Notes: generated by a model from the sequence alone, not told the origin. Shown: positions 12,510-25,466, counted from the first letter of the stretch. The stretch is DNA of 64,000 nt from Argopecten irradians (GCF_041381155.1 NC_091134.1:59985467-60049466); one strand, 5' to 3'. Translations and numbers: made by a program.

Positions 12510-13833
12510 GGAAAAAGAAGAAAAATAATTTTTTAAATAGTCACCTAGAGGTTGATAATGCAAGGAGTTATCAATGATTACTGATCAGGTATGTTTTACT
12601 TGATAATTTACATTTTACACGTCAATGAACTCATTAACGATATGCACTGTACGCCATCTCTCGCCATATTCATTGATATAATTTAACAGTAGGAATATGT
12701 GTAGATATCTTGACTAAATTCACACTCAATTTCTAATTTAATGACAAAAATGAAAGGTGGTGACATATGTTTTACAACGCCTCACAAACCAATTCCTCTT
12801 ACTGTATGTTGTATCAAACGCATCATCTGTCTTTTACTGGCATAGTAAATGCACACAAACGTACTCAGCACTCGTGTACAGTAAACCGCATGGCGATGGA
12901 AATAACTGTTTGGTGTTCAATTGATGTAACTTAATAGAAACCACATTCGAGTAACAGTTTGTTAGTTTGTAATTGGTCACGCATTGTTGATTCAGCAGAC
13001 ATATGTATACATTGACGAGTTAGAATATGTCCTACGATGAGGTGAGCTGACTCCTTCGCTGCAATGACAATATGCAGATATGTGTAAGAAAATTACAATG
13101 TGCTTTTAAACAAGTATTATTGGGCCTTTTCCTTTCTTTTTATTTTTACTCTGGTCAAAACGCAAGACACCTGTTCGAATGAAACTTCAAGAAGAAAACC
13201 ACAGATGTGCAAACAAACAATATGAAAAGGCAATATAATGTTTTGATAGGTTTTATGCAACATTCGTATGTTAAACTAATCATATATGTTTAAAACTCTG
13301 TATTAAAATTCCTGTAAAATAAGACTTTTCATTTTTTTTATTTTTAGATAGAGAAGTAATTTTATAACTGGCACATCAGTTTGAAGAGGTTTCCATTCCT
13401 ATAGGAATTTGTATATTACAACAAATTAATTTATGTGAGAAACAAATTGTCAGTTTATTTGAATAGATTATTATTTTAGTTATATATATATAAATATATA
13501 TATATATGTCTTTACAAATGTTACTTTATGCTATACTAACAAAAACACAAAAGTTTAATGTCATATCATCCTCAGTTTTACTTCATATAGACTATGATAT
13601 ACTATCTAATGTAGGTATGTTATGCGACAAAATGGGGGAGGAATGTTTCCAGTAATTTTAATCGTCTATGCAAATAGATGTATATCTATTGTTTTGGATT
13701 AGAACATATATCAATATATCACAATTTGCAATATTACATGTAATTGAATAAATATATATATATGAGAAAAACGTTTACATCCTTCAATTATCTGACGTAA
13801 CAGGACTAATACACTAGCAGTATATGTACATGT
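12510..13833. promoter_or_regulatory. region between two divergent genes
   Basis: Holds the presumed promoter and 5'UTR exon of B4GALT (minus) and the upstream region of the candidate plus-strand gene. An AT microsatellite lies at 13481-13507. No clear TATA box or CpG-rich core was identified. Confidence 0.35.
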
Positions 13834-14703
13834 ATGGAACATGACACAATGGAGATAACAAACGTTTCCAGTAATTCACACTCCATCACCCTTCAATCAC
13901 GCAACGTAACAGCTGACAGTATATTTAGTTCGTTGAATTTTAGTCAACAACGAAACCATTATCAAACGTCTGGGACAAATTTCATACAAGCAGACTATTC
14001 TGAGAAAAAACCTGGTAAGATGGCTAATATACCAACCCACACGCCATTCTGTCTATCCTCCTCCGCCAGGAATTGTTTACATTCTACTTAGGACTAAAAT
14101 AATTCATTTATCTTTACTATGAACCATAAAGAATAAACAACATTTTCAGTGTTTTAAAGTGATTTCCCAAAGTCTTCACTTATTTTATCATATTATTTTA
14201 GTCAGTTGTTTTAAAAGTAGCCAGGTATACAAATTGATTCGAGCTTACACCATAGGTTCATTAGAATTACTTGGAGTGCCAAATGACATGGTGAGTATGT
14301 TTTACCTTTTTGTGAAATTATAGTCCACATGAACAAGACATTAGTCGCCATATTCTACCATCGCTATAACAATCATTATCTTAGTATTATGTTCTGGTAG
14401 ATGACCACTAAAGCAATAGTATCAGAGTACATAAAATTCTACAGTAACTAACCTATCGACGATACCAGTCATACTATAGTGCGTCATTCAATAGTTCTGT
14501 GTTATTTTAATAGGCTCCCCGCTCTGTATAACAGATACGGAACGAACACATTTGTTTTAGATTTTGATTTACCATTTCATTCTGTATCTTAGATCGTGAA
14601 TGTATCACAGACGGTTACAGTTACATTGTCGAGTCTACCTTCCAAACCTAGTAATATGGCAACAAATACGTTTACAATTTCTCTACAACTGACTTCCGTG
14701 TAA
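13834..14703 (+). CDS. candidate three-exon gene, unknown product (126 aa)
   Basis: Proposed exons are 13834-14014, 14202-14290 and 14593-14703. The first starts MEHDTMEITNVSSNSHSITL and ends AAACCTG|GTAAGA (phase 1). The second follows ATTATTTTAG, reads SCFKSSQVYKLIRAYTIGSL then ELLGVPNDM, and ends ATG|GTGAGT (phase 0). The third follows TATCTTAG, reads IVNVSQTVTVTLSSLPSKPS and ends LQLTSV with a TAA stop. All phases agree and every exon is open, and an in-frame TAA lies upstream of the start. The protein is rich in Ser, Thr and Asn, with no signal peptide or membrane segment. I do not recognise it. A chance arrangement is possible. Confidence 0.4.
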
Positions 14704-15872
14704 TAATGTTTACGACTCATATGAATCATGTAAGTGACTGGTCGATAATTCTAGTTAATCTGATAATTATTTTAATAATTACAGCAGTTCGATATTTGAA
14801 CAGCCCTGCTGGATCAACAACAATAGATGATGGGAGTTATATAGACTAGTTTTCTGTCATAATAGAATACATTTATCATGTTTTTCCCGTGAATTCTTTC
14901 GTATTATAAACAATGACATTGCAATAAACCATGAACGTCCAGGTAAATAAAAGACCAGTTCGTGTATATATTGATGGCAATGCCTTTGTATTTCCATGTG
15001 TGTAGATTTCAAAAGGTTTTACAAAGGCAAAGCAAATTGATACCAAAACATCTATGTTCTGAAATTAATTTTATTTTCTAAATTTCCCTATTTGATGCGT
15101 ATCATGTTTATAATATCGGTCTACCTGTAGTAACATGACAACAACCTATCGCTCTTGATTCTATGTACAATCTAAATATAAGAACTTATAGCATTGTTTA
15201 AATTGCACTATTCAATTATATGCAGCTCAATGAGCCGATAATATAATCAAAACAAAAAAAGTTTCAATATTTATATGGAGATAACGAAAATTTGAACTGT
15301 CGGTGATTATAAAGACAAAGGAAGAAATGATTGATTATCTTACCTTTATCGGCCTTAGTGTGGACACTGTTACTACCGAAATTTCTGTCCAGCGGTAAAT
15401 ATTGACGTCCACTTCATTTTCTTATTCAGATACAATACTTTTTTTCATGAAGTAAATAATCTTCACTTATCAATGACACGTTGTAATGTTGGCAGCAATT
15501 TTAGTTTTAATGCCTCCATTTTAGATCCAATATAGTGTTCACTTCCGGTTTGTACATGGTGATATCGTTAGATAAAATTCTGCCGTGTGACGTGCCTTGC
15601 TGATAACAGTATTTGTTGATCCCTTCAATAGGTAAACTACCAGGTAAGCGTTATCTTTGACGCATGCGCACTTGTACAAAGTCATGGCTTAGTTGGTAAC
15701 TAAACCGACTTTAAGCAAATGTCTCAACGTTATCTTGATCATGTTGTAATGCAATCATATTGCTTTGCATAATTCTCAAGTCAAACTGACTTCATGTTAA
15801 TATGTTAATATACTCTGGTTGAAAAAGTTGTTGTAAATAGCATTCTATAAACATTCAAAACAGTTAAAAATC
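14704..15872. other. no gene seen
   Basis: AT-rich spacer between the candidate gene and the first 32-bp array. No exon, hairpin or mobile element end was recognised. Confidence 0.5.
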
Positions 15873-16405
15873 TACCTTAGTAACCACCCCATATAAAGAA
15901 CACCTGCCTTAATAACCACCCTATATAAAGAACATGCCTTAGTAACCACCCCATATAAAGAACGCCTGTCTTAGTAACCACCCATATAAAGAACATCTGT
16001 CTTAGTAACCACCCATATAAAGAACATCTGCCTTAGTAACCACCCCATATAAAGAACACCTGTCTTAGTAACCACCCATATAAAGAACATCTGCCTTAGT
16101 AACCACCCCATATAAAGACCATCTGCCTTAGTAACCACCCCATATAAAGAACACCTGTCTTAGTAACCACCCATATAAAGAACATCTGTCTTAGTAACCA
16201 CCCCATATAAAGAACACCTGTCTTAGTAACCACCCATATAAAGAACATCTGCCTTAGTAACCACCCCATATAAAGAACACCTGCCTTAGTAACCACCCCA
16301 TACAAAGAACACCTGCCTTAGTAACCACCCTATATAAAGAACACCTGCCTTAATAACCACCCCATATAAAGAACACCTGCCTTAGTAACCACCCCATATA
16401 AAGAA
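15873..16405 (+). repeat. 32-bp satellite array 1, about 17 copies
   Basis: The unit reads CCTTAGTAACCACCCCATAT then AAAGAACACCTG. It is the same family as the arrays at 27430 and 28855. Some units have ACCACCC with one C fewer. The reverse-strand ORF through it is a by-product of the period. Confidence 0.95.
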
Positions 16406-16685
16406 AATTTCATGCAATGATATATATATACCCGACTATAACAATACATGCACGATCGACCAATACGAAGACGGAACACAACACAGGCGCTCGATACAAT
16501 GGCATATTATTCACGACAGCTACACGTGTACAAGATACACACGCACTCTTACAGCTAGCACAGGACCACGACACGATATATATTCCCATGAAACACAAAC
16601 TATTTACAAGCCCTGCTACAATTGTATTTTGAATTCATATTTGTACATGTATGATAAACTAGTATATCACGTCATATATTGTAAA

Positions 16686-16893
16686 GGTCTGGTTTATTTT
16701 TATTTTACGTCCTATAAACAACCAGGTTAATTTAATGACGTGGCCGGTTTAGATGGTTGAAAACCGGAGTATCCGCAGAAAAAACATCGACCTACGGCCA
16801 GTATCTTGCAACTGCCCTACGTGAGATTCGCGACACAGACGTAGAGGGCTAGTGGTAGAACGCTCAGTATACCCACTCCGCCACCGCGACCAC
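16686..16893 (-). mobile_element. tRNA-derived SINE, molluscan type
   Basis: Read on the minus strand it starts GGTCGCGGTGGCGGAGTGGG (A-box-like) and has CTAGCCCTCTACGTCTG. A degenerate B-box GTCGCGAATC and a conserved body (CACGTAGGGCAGTTGC, TACTCCGGTTTTC) follow, then a tail with TTTATAGGACGTAAAATAAA. It resembles a widespread bivalve SINE type; the name is not certain. Confidence 0.75.
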
Positions 16894-17839
16894 AAAGTTA
16901 CGGTTAAAGGAATGATATCTTGATAAGAAAACTTTACTGGCAAACTTGTAGACTAAACTTTAAACGTTAATTAAGAATCATTAACATTAGATCTAGACAG
17001 CTCTGTTCACTCATTCTTCGCCGCTTTAGTCCATTTAGCCTATTAGGTCACCCTAAGGGAAAGCCAGCCTAAAGCCAAATGTATAATTTACAGTTAATAT
17101 TACTAAATGACATTAATTAATTTACAAATTATTAGCAACGACCACATTGTAAATCATGAAATTTTTACAATATATGAATCCATCATGATTTATACGAAAT
17201 TATCATAGTCATATAAACATTTGATACTTAAAAAAAGAATAATTATAAAATCGCCTTAACCACGTTACGTCATATTACGTCAGTCTTATTTTGTTACACT
17301 GTACATTCACACTGTGTCGAATATAATCACACCTGTGGGGCTCAAAAATATATATCAAAATAGATATCTACCAAACCTTCATTTGCTATTTAGTGATCAA
17401 ACTTTATATTCTCGTAAGTTCAGCGATATAACGCATTAATATCACATAATAATTCGCGAAATAAATTATTGTTATTACTTTAAAGTGAACAGTCGGGCAA
17501 GGATGGCTAAAGTCGGTAAAAATGGTGTGAATGTATCCAGTATAATTTCTTATGAAATGGAAAAATGAAATCTCTCGTCAAAATCTGTCTGCATACGAAG
17601 AAATTAATTTAAAGTATGGAAATTCTAAAACGTCCTCCCGGCTCACTATGTCCGTGGTTACATTTCCACGCAGCCTCGCTTTCAATGCTTTCAACTTTTC
17701 TTTACTTTAATGGTCAGAACTGGGAAACTAAGCAGAACTTGACCGTCGTATTAATATATGAGAACATTTGGAAGGCCAATGAACGCATTTAGACTGGTAT
17801 CCTTTGCCCGACTATTCACTTTAATAACTCCAACCGACT
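16894..17839. other. no gene seen
   Basis: AT-rich DNA between a SINE and a LINE fragment. The 17758-17976 plus ORF overlaps the LINE fragment in a different frame and is not real. Confidence 0.45.
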
Positions 17840-18570
17840 TTCGGCGAAAAATGACAAAGATTGTGAAAAAGCTGAAATTCTTTCACAGTTTTTCTATAGT
17901 GTATTTGTGTCAGAGCCCAATAGTGATATTCCAGAAATTCCACAAAAAAGTATCAGAACAGAGATGGGAAACTTGATATTTACAAATGAAAAAAAACAAC
18001 ACTGAAAGCATTATTACAATATTAATAAATCCCCGGAACCAGACCCACTCGAGTACACAGTGGCGTAGGAAGATGAAACGTAATGGGGGAGGGGTGGGGG
18101 GTACACTTCTATAGACAGTGACCTCGCTAATAGGAAATTAATAAATACGCAAATAAAAGGTATCCCCTGGAAAGTATTATGATGAAGAATGACTGAGATG
18201 AGTTTGACGATGGAATTGATGATTTTGTGAGCGCCGAAGGCGCGAAATTTGGTGATTTGGGGTCCGGGGGTCTCCCCCGAGAAAAAAAATACGATTTAGA
18301 ATGGCAGAGATGAGTTTTACGACGCATTTTGTTGAATTTGCGAGGGACTTTGGTGTTTGGGGATCCAGGGGAATTTTTTTCTATTTAAAGTTATCTGCAT
18401 TTAGAAATGATGATTGTATCTATACCGATTTTCAGAAGGCGTTTGATACCGTACCACACAGAAGATAACTTAAAAAACTAAAAGCATATGGAATACATCA
18501 CACTGTCGTTAAATGGTTAGAGGACTGCTTAAACGATAGAAAGCAGCGAGTTGTAATTAATGGAAAGTAA
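17840..18570 (+). mobile_element. LINE fragment, split by another repeat
   Basis: Left part (about 17840-18050): KAEILSQFFYSVFVSEPNSD, then IPEIPQKS, the usual linker before the reverse transcriptase. Right part (18415-18570): box A, IYTDFQKAFDTVPHR, then KLKAYGIHHTVVKWLEDCL. Between them lies about 340 bases of unrelated repeat. It is truncated on both sides and carries stops, so it is dead. Confidence 0.75.
18060..18395 (+). repeat. repeat with GAGCGCCGAAGGCGC palindrome, inserted in LINE
   Basis: Contains GAGCGCCGAAGGCGCGAAAT followed by a GGTCCGGGGGTCTCCCCCGA palindrome. Two imperfect tandem halves of roughly 120 bases follow each other (GAATGACTGAGATGAGTTT and GAATGGCAGAGATGAGTTTT). It interrupts a LINE reading frame. 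The limits are approximate and the family is not identified. Confidence 0.55.
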
Positions 18571-18953
18571 TTCGGCTTGGAGACCCGTCACATAACATCG
18601 TTGAACCGCCTAACACACAATACCAGAAAGTAAATACTAACTAGTATATACACTTGATATACAGACAGAAATTCAACGTTTCCACTTCTGGATTTTTGCA
18701 CAGAGGTTCGTAAAGCATGTCTGTATTCAATTGTGATTTCAATTTTTTGGAACTTTATTGATCTTGTGGCATTTTTGATGATTTTGAATGACAATAGACT
18801 ATGTCGTTGGACATGTATTGAGCTATTAATAGCCTTACCTGTATAAGCTTACATACAAGAACTGTGCCTTAAATTAGGCAATGTACGGTCGAAAAATCGT
18901 CACGCTCTAGTTGACATAATTCTCTCACGGTGCTGAAAGTCTTACGCTTGAAA

Positions 18954-20516
18954 ATGGACGAACATTGTGACTCCAGTGTCTCATATACGGAACTCGTTCC
19001 TGTCAGTTTGCCCGTTTGCTCTTCTACTAAAGAGAGACTTTATGACAGTATTTGTGGTTCACATGTAGATGAGTCGAGTGCCTTTGACAATGCACTTCTT
19101 GGTCTTCCCAAAGATGTCTATATTACGACACTGCTACAGCTCGCCGGTAACTCTGAAAGTAAAATCGCATGGTACCGTGCTATACTATACGATAATGCAA
19201 AGCACTTGAAAGATTGTCCTTCAACTCGCCTTGTTTCTAGAAAGTCTACCACAAAGTCTTCAGCTCAGGTGAAATATGCTCGTGACTGTTTTGTCCTTCA
19301 TCAGTTTCTGCAAGGGGACCATGATGGTGATCTGAATGAGTTATTTTCATCACAAAAGCTGTCTACGAACTCTTTAAAGAACAGTCAACATGAAACTCCT
19401 GTTTTCGTAGATAATAGTGTATCAGGTATAAGCGCTGATATTGACTCTATCAAATATGAAATGGCAAACCTAAGGAAAATCACACACGAGTTGCAAGAGC
19501 ATCTCAATGTTCAAGTGGAAAAGATTGTGAACGATCAAAAATCCATTGTATCAGACATGGAGGTGCTCCAAAATGATTTGAATTCTTCCATTCGAGTGAT
19601 AGACAAAGTCTTCGCTAATGATATTGCAAACTGTGCCGAGATGAAAGGTTTGTCTGATAGGTTACATCTGATCGCGTCAAAAACCAAAGAAATCAAAGGT
19701 AATCTATCGTGTGTTGGAAGTGATTTGTCTGTCTGCAAGTCATCCATTTCTTCCGTTTCCGACTCTGTTTCGTCAGTGAAATCGCGTGTGAAGACAACAG
19801 ATGCTAATATTCAGGAGATTCAGGAACAATCCCAAAGAAAAGTCGACGCAGCTATCAATGGTTTCGCTGAAGAAATAGGTGCTCAATTAGTTGAAGTTCG
19901 GAAGTTTGTATCTGAAGCTCTTATTTCTTCTGAGTCATCTCCCGACTCTACTCCGCCAATAAAGATTACGACAAAAACACCTCGTCCGAGTGATGTTTCA
20001 TGGTCATCTGTTGCCTAAGAGAGTAAGGAATCTCCAAGCGTACCAGTGGCTGGTAATCATTCCTTGTCGTCCAAAACTCTTCACGATACTCCAGTTAAAG
20101 GTCGGAGTTTGGTAGACCCTAAGAATTCTACTATGAACAAGGATAGCAGTAAGAAGTCTTTGACCTCTTCTCGTCATCATGGTGATCATTCTGTTCCTGT
20201 CTCTCCTTCGCCAGCATCTTCTGGTAAGCATATCACTTGCAAACCTCAAGATCCTCCCTCTTCGAGTGGATTCGTCGCCGTGGTGAGAAATAAGACTATC
20301 CGTCTTTTTCTTTGCGGCATGTCAGCGTCATGTACATTCAATGATATTCAATCTTATCTAAGCGAACGCGGGGTAACGGCTACTTTCATTCGCATCATGA
20401 AAAGTAAGATAAAGCACAGCGTTTCTGCTCAAGTCAACATACTTTCGTCTGACGTCGGGAGAACAAAATCTGAAAAATTCTGGCCCAACGGATTACGAGC
20501 CAGGAAATGGTATTAA
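18954..20516 (+). pseudogene. LINE ORF1 with one in-frame stop
   Basis: The first part ends at 20018 and the second runs 20046-20516 in the same frame, so a single TAA at 20016-20018 divides it. The middle (about residues 170-340) is heptad-like coiled coil with long Ser/Val/Lys runs, as in trimerising LINE ORF1 proteins. The end has an RRM-like stretch (IRLFLCGMSASCTFNDIQSY) and FWPNGLRARKWY. The ATG at 18954 (AAAATGG) fits better than the one at 18930. Confidence 0.75.
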
Positions 20517-20607
20517 AAAAACCAGTACTACGGTGAAAGTGATGAATCCTCCAATGTTAATAATGACAGTTAAGCCCACGACTCTTTATGTATCTGTTAT
20601 TCTATTC

Positions 20608-23600
20608 GTCATGGCTTCGATCCGGTTTATGTCATGGAATGTTACTGGCATTATGTCAGCGGCTTCGCACCTTAACACTGCCCTCACTTCACATAACATC
20701 GACATATGTGGCATATCAGAGCATTAGTTACTTGAAAAGCAAAGACATCTATTTCAGAGTATACATAGTGACTATGCCAGTCATGTCATCTCTGACTTTT
20801 CACTTCATCCTTTAGCTCATGACAGAAGGCGCAAGGGAGGCGTCGCTTTATTATGGCGCAAAGATCTTTCAAGTCGGGTGACGGTAATTGATTCTGCTGA
20901 TGATCGAATCGCAATACTGAAATTATCTTTGAACTCAAGCGTGGTATTCATAATGCAAGTTTATCTTCCGACATCTCGTTATGGTGCAGATACTTTTTCT
21001 GAATATGTTGCAAAATTAAACGAATTCTGCGCGTCGTTCCTTTCTGAAGGTTCAGTTATTATTATGGGTGATCTTAATGCACGTTTAAGTGGTCCCAGAA
21101 TCAACGGATATGAAAACAGCCGTGGTCACCAACTTCAAGTAGTCTTGAATCGTCATCAACTTTTCGCGGTAACAACGTCCTTGTTGTGCAATGGTCCTAC
21201 CCATACCTATGTTCACTCTGATGACGGCTCATCTTCCTTGATCGATCACCTGATCATTGAATCTAGTAAACATGACCTTATCAAAGAATGCCGAGTGCTC
21301 AACGATTATTATCTTGATGTATCTAATCATCGTCCGATTATTTGTGAAATGTGTTTTCTTGTCGACATTCCAACATCGTATGAACAAATGCCGCATACAT
21401 CATTTAAATGGAATTCAGCTGATGGTTCTGATTACTCCGAAATATATCGGCAAACACTCCAGTCACATTTGGTAAATTCTGATATATGCAAACGCGTCTT
21501 AGCATCCGAACAAGATATTGAAAGATTTACCAGAGATATTGCTTCTTGTCTTTACGCGGCGTCGGAGTCTTCTCTGAAGAAACGTAAGTTCCGCTCATTC
21601 CTGAAACCCTATTGGAAGGGTGAACTGAAGGCATTGCATAAGGAGATGTGGAGACTTCGCTGTGTGTGGGTTTCAAATGGACGGCCACGTGACTCTAACT
21701 CTGTTTCGTTTGCTCAATATAAGGAAGCAAAAAGAAAATTTAGGTTAAATCATAGACAGCTTTCAGAGTCTCATCTAGTGAACCTGAATATTGAGTTAGA
21801 ATCTGCGGCTGATTTAAATCAAAAATCTTTTTGGTCAATGATTAAATCTCGACGTAGTGACTCGTGTGGTAATTCGGGGGCAGAAATGAAATTTGCAAAC
21901 ATTATTGTAAGAGATCCACCTAGCCTTGCCCTGCACTGGGGAGATTATTTCTCAAAAATGTATACAGAATCTTCTAATGTAAATTATAATGGTTCTTTTA
22001 AAGAGGAAATTGAAAACTCATTTAAATGTTTTATGGAAAATGAATCCCGTAATAACACTTCGTTCATTGATTTTACTTTTGACGGTAAAAAAATATTTGT
22101 GTTAATCTCCCTCGTGGAAAAGCTGCAGGTGTTGACTTAATTGTTTACGAACATCTTATTTTTGCAGATGACTGTATTTTCCAGTGTCTATGTAATCTTT
22201 TTAATGCTTTTAAAAAATTACTTTTTGTTCCAATGGACCTCAAAAGAGGTATTATTTGTACACTCTATAAAGGTCATAATAAGCCAAAATCTGATCCTAA
22301 CAGTTATCGAGCAATTTCCCTATTACCTGTTATTTTAAAAGTATATGAAAAGCTGATTCTAAATAGACTAGTGAGTGAAAACGTATTTCACGTTAACCCT
22401 TTACAAAATGGGTTTCAGAAAAATGTCAGTAGCACTATGACGTCATATCTTGTACATGAATCAGTTGTTTACTGTGGTGAAAACAATAGTAAATTGTTTT
22501 CTTGTTTTTTGGATGCTGCCAAAGCCTTCGATTGCGTTTGGCATAAGGGTCTGTTTGTCAAACTTATATCCCTTGGTTTTAATCGTGATTTTATTAATGT
22601 CATTGTCTCATTATATAATGATATGTACAGTGCAGTTCTTTATCAAGGTTTTATTTCAAAATGGTTTCCTATATGTCAGGGAACACGACAAGGGAGTATT
22701 CTCTCTCCTTGGCTTTATTCTGTGTACATTAATGATTTGTTAAATGAATTATGTTCTTCTAAGTCTTCTTTTTTCATTCAAGACGTTAACGTCACTTGTC
22801 CTACTCAAGCAGACGATATAGTTCTTCTTTCACTATCTAAACGTGATCTTGACAATTTAATGTATACTTGTTAATATATAGTTGTAATTGGAGATTTGAA
22901 TATAATGCTTAAAAATCTATTGTTATTGCTTTTAATGAAAAAAGAAGTGCTTTTGTCAATACGAAACGTAAGTGGTTTCTTGGACCAAAAGAGTAGAGTC
23001 CTCTAATACTACACATGTTGGTATTTACGTGGACAAGTTTCGTCCTGGTCGTCCAGAAATGGACGAAATTGTGTATAAGTTGCGTGGACAAACCTTTGCG
23101 CTTATGCAGTGCAACTTGCTTGGCACAGGGATTAACCCCCTAACAAATTTAAAACTTTATAAGTCTATTGTTCTTTCGAGAGCTTTATTTGGTTGTGAGC
23201 TCTGGTTTGCACTTTCTTTAACCGATTTGCGGCGACTAGAGACTACCCATCATCTATGTACCAAACTTATACAGAATTTTCCAATACGTACTAGATCAGA
23301 TATTGCATTGGGAATGTTAGGTATAGTATCTCTATCTGTATATATTGAACAATGTAAGTTAAGATTTTTTGCTGCTCTGTGTAATGTCAAGTCTGTATGT
23401 ACTGCGAAGCAGTTGTTTTTGTTACGTCTATACCACATGTATTTAGGTATATATAAGTCGAAAACAGGTTTTATTTTCGACGTATGGAATATTTTTCATA
23501 AATACAACTTGCAGTCGTTTGTTTATGATTACTTAGAGTCAACCTGGATTCCAAGCAAACGTACATGGAAATATATTGTTAAAAATGTCTTACTTCTTGA

Positions 23601-24075
23601 GGAAAGTAATCAATGGAAACAGCGTCTGACATTAAACCCTGAATTGCGCAGGTTCAGAAATATTCACATGGAATTTTCTCCATCGATTTTGTAGTCTATT
23701 TTCAAAGTTTCTCCATCTTTTTCTGGTATCTGTAAACGCGTCTCCAAATTATGGATTACTCCCCCTGATTGTGAGTTACACTGTGCCAAATGCAATTTAT
23801 GTGTGTCTGACGCTGTTGCCCATTGTACTTTAGATTTTAGAAATATAGATATAGTCGCAATTAGAGATACGTTTTTTACAAAAGTTGTGAATATATATCC
23901 CGTTCGTGTATATGTTCTATTAGACCAAGCGGACAGGGAAGAACAAATACATATTATTCTTGGCCGCCCAAATGAGAACATTATTCTAGCTCTCGGTGAT
24001 GATAATACCGTATATTCATTCGTTCAAGATTGTTTGTGTTTCGCAGATAAAGTGTCTGCATTGACCTTTCAGTAA
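20608..24075 (+). pseudogene. LINE ORF2: endonuclease, reverse transcriptase, Cys/His tail
   Basis: Endonuclease: FMSWNVTGI (20626), GGVALLWRKDL, IIMGDLNARLSG (about 21058), SLIDHLII and SNHRPII. Reverse transcriptase: YRAISLLPVILKVYEKLIL (22300), LDAAKAFDCVWHKGL (22510), GTRQGSILSPWLYSVYIND (22681) and QADDIVLLS (22808). A connection domain and PPDCELHCAKCNLCV, a Cys/His tail, follow. Breaks: a stop near 20728 in the endonuclease, a frameshift near 22100, a stop at 22872 followed by frame changes to about 22980, and a stop at 23692. Confidence 0.8.
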
Positions 24076-24485
24076 TTAAATGCTCTATATACCATTCGCT
24101 GTATAGTATAGCTATTTGATGTCTTTTCTCATAACTGTATTTGTAAGTTTATACTTACTTTTCAATTAGTGGCAATACAGTAGATTCAATTCAACATGTT
24201 TGTTGATAGTCAAAGTTAAACTGATGCTTTCATGTGCATTCATATAGATTACAATTAATGATACTATTTCTATTCTATTTCCTTTTTACTTTTTTGCCTT
24301 GTGTTTTCCCTTTCCTTAATGCTATCTCACCTTTTTTTGTTTTGTTATTACCTTGCACCTTTTTTTGTTTGTATTCTTATATGTTCATGTAACTCTTCGT
24401 TTACGGAGGAATAAAGATATGAATGAATGAATGAATGAATGAATGAATGAATGAATGAAAGGAGACAGCGAGGAGATATGATAGA

Positions 24486-25109
24486 AAGGACTAGATAATG
24501 TAATTATTAATGTAACTAATTAATGTAACTAGGTAATGGCTCTTTTTGGCCCCTAAATGTACCAAATTTCAAATTAAGTATTTAGAAATTAAGTTGCTGC
24601 GTTTGAAATATTGAATACGCCCCTGATAAAAACTTAAATGATATTTTTGTTGACAGATAGTAGGTTTTTGCAATATAACCATGGTAACTTTGCATAAATT
24701 ATGCAAATTTGAAAAATTGTTCAATTTTGGCATATTTTTTGTTAGTTTTTCTTTTAAGAACAATAGAGCACAACCTAGAACAAACTTTATATTTCAAGGG
24801 AATGAGCAGACACGAAGAATACATCATTTTGAGAAATATAAACTTTGTTCTAGAATGCGCTCTATGTTAACTAGATGAAAAACTGCATAAAAAGGGCCAA
24901 TTTTGATGAAATTTTCACATTTTGCATACTTTATGTATAATAAAAATGGTTGCCATGGCAACTAGAACAGCTATATGACCTAATAACACTATCAAATATG
25001 TCAGGTATGTAGTTAATATTCAAATTGCAAGATTCACATCTTAAAATAACAGACTTTGAAAAATAGCGGATTTGGGGGCCAAAAAAGACCCTTACCATAG
25101 CTAGTCCTT
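24486..25109. mobile_element. non-autonomous DNA element with TIRs
   Basis: The left end AAGGACTAG is followed by an AT-rich expansion and GGTAATGGCTCTTTTTGGCC. The right end is the inverse (GGGGCCAAAAAAGACCCTTA, then CTAGTCCTT). It has no transposase and sits directly against the (AATG)n tail of the LINE. A target duplication is not clear. Confidence 0.6.
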
Positions 25110-25127
25110 TACAAAATAACCAACGGA

Positions 25128-25466
25128 ATGTACGATCGTGAAGCTACGGGATTTTTGAAGATGTGGAAAGATGTTTCGTCGCGGTCCGGAAATAGAGGAA
25201 ATTCTTTAAAAGTATACCCTCAACAATGTAACACTGTAAAGAGAAAAAAAAACAGTTTTTCACTACGTACTCCAGCGGTGTGGAACAACTTAACAGAGAG
25301 TGGTGTTTGTTCTAAGAACTTAAATTGTTTTAAAAATGAACTGGATAGACATTGGAAAAATATCGACGTTGATGTGATTGCCGCTCGATTCCCGGCCGGG
25401 TATCGGACGATGCTTAAGAATATGTGGTCGATTATGAAATTCAACGGAATACCAGAGAGATTTTAA
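25128..25466 (+). pseudogene. LINE 3' fragment (C-terminal domain)
   Basis: The 112-residue frame has RGNSLKVYPQQCNTVKRKKN, FSLRTPAVWNNLTESGV and FKNELDRHWKN. This is the familiar C-terminal WN.L and F...L..HW pattern of LINE reverse transcriptase proteins. Nothing upstream of it is preserved. Confidence 0.7.

Larger units (their letters stand above)
18954..24459 (+). mobile_element. nearly full-length LINE with two ORFs
   Basis: About 5.5 kb. ORF1 (18954-20516) is followed by ORF2 with an AP-type endonuclease, reverse transcriptase and C-terminal Cys/His domain (20608-24075). The 3' end is GGAATAAAGATATGAATG followed by (AATG)n to about 24458. Short tandem 3' repeats are known in CR1/L2-like lineages. 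There are about five reading-frame breaks in total, so it looks inactive but fairly young. The clade is uncertain. Confidence 0.88.

Noticed and set aside
16096-16305. Minus ORF reading MYGVVTKAGVLYMGW and on
   Set aside because: It is the translation of the 32-bp satellite, with no independent evidence.
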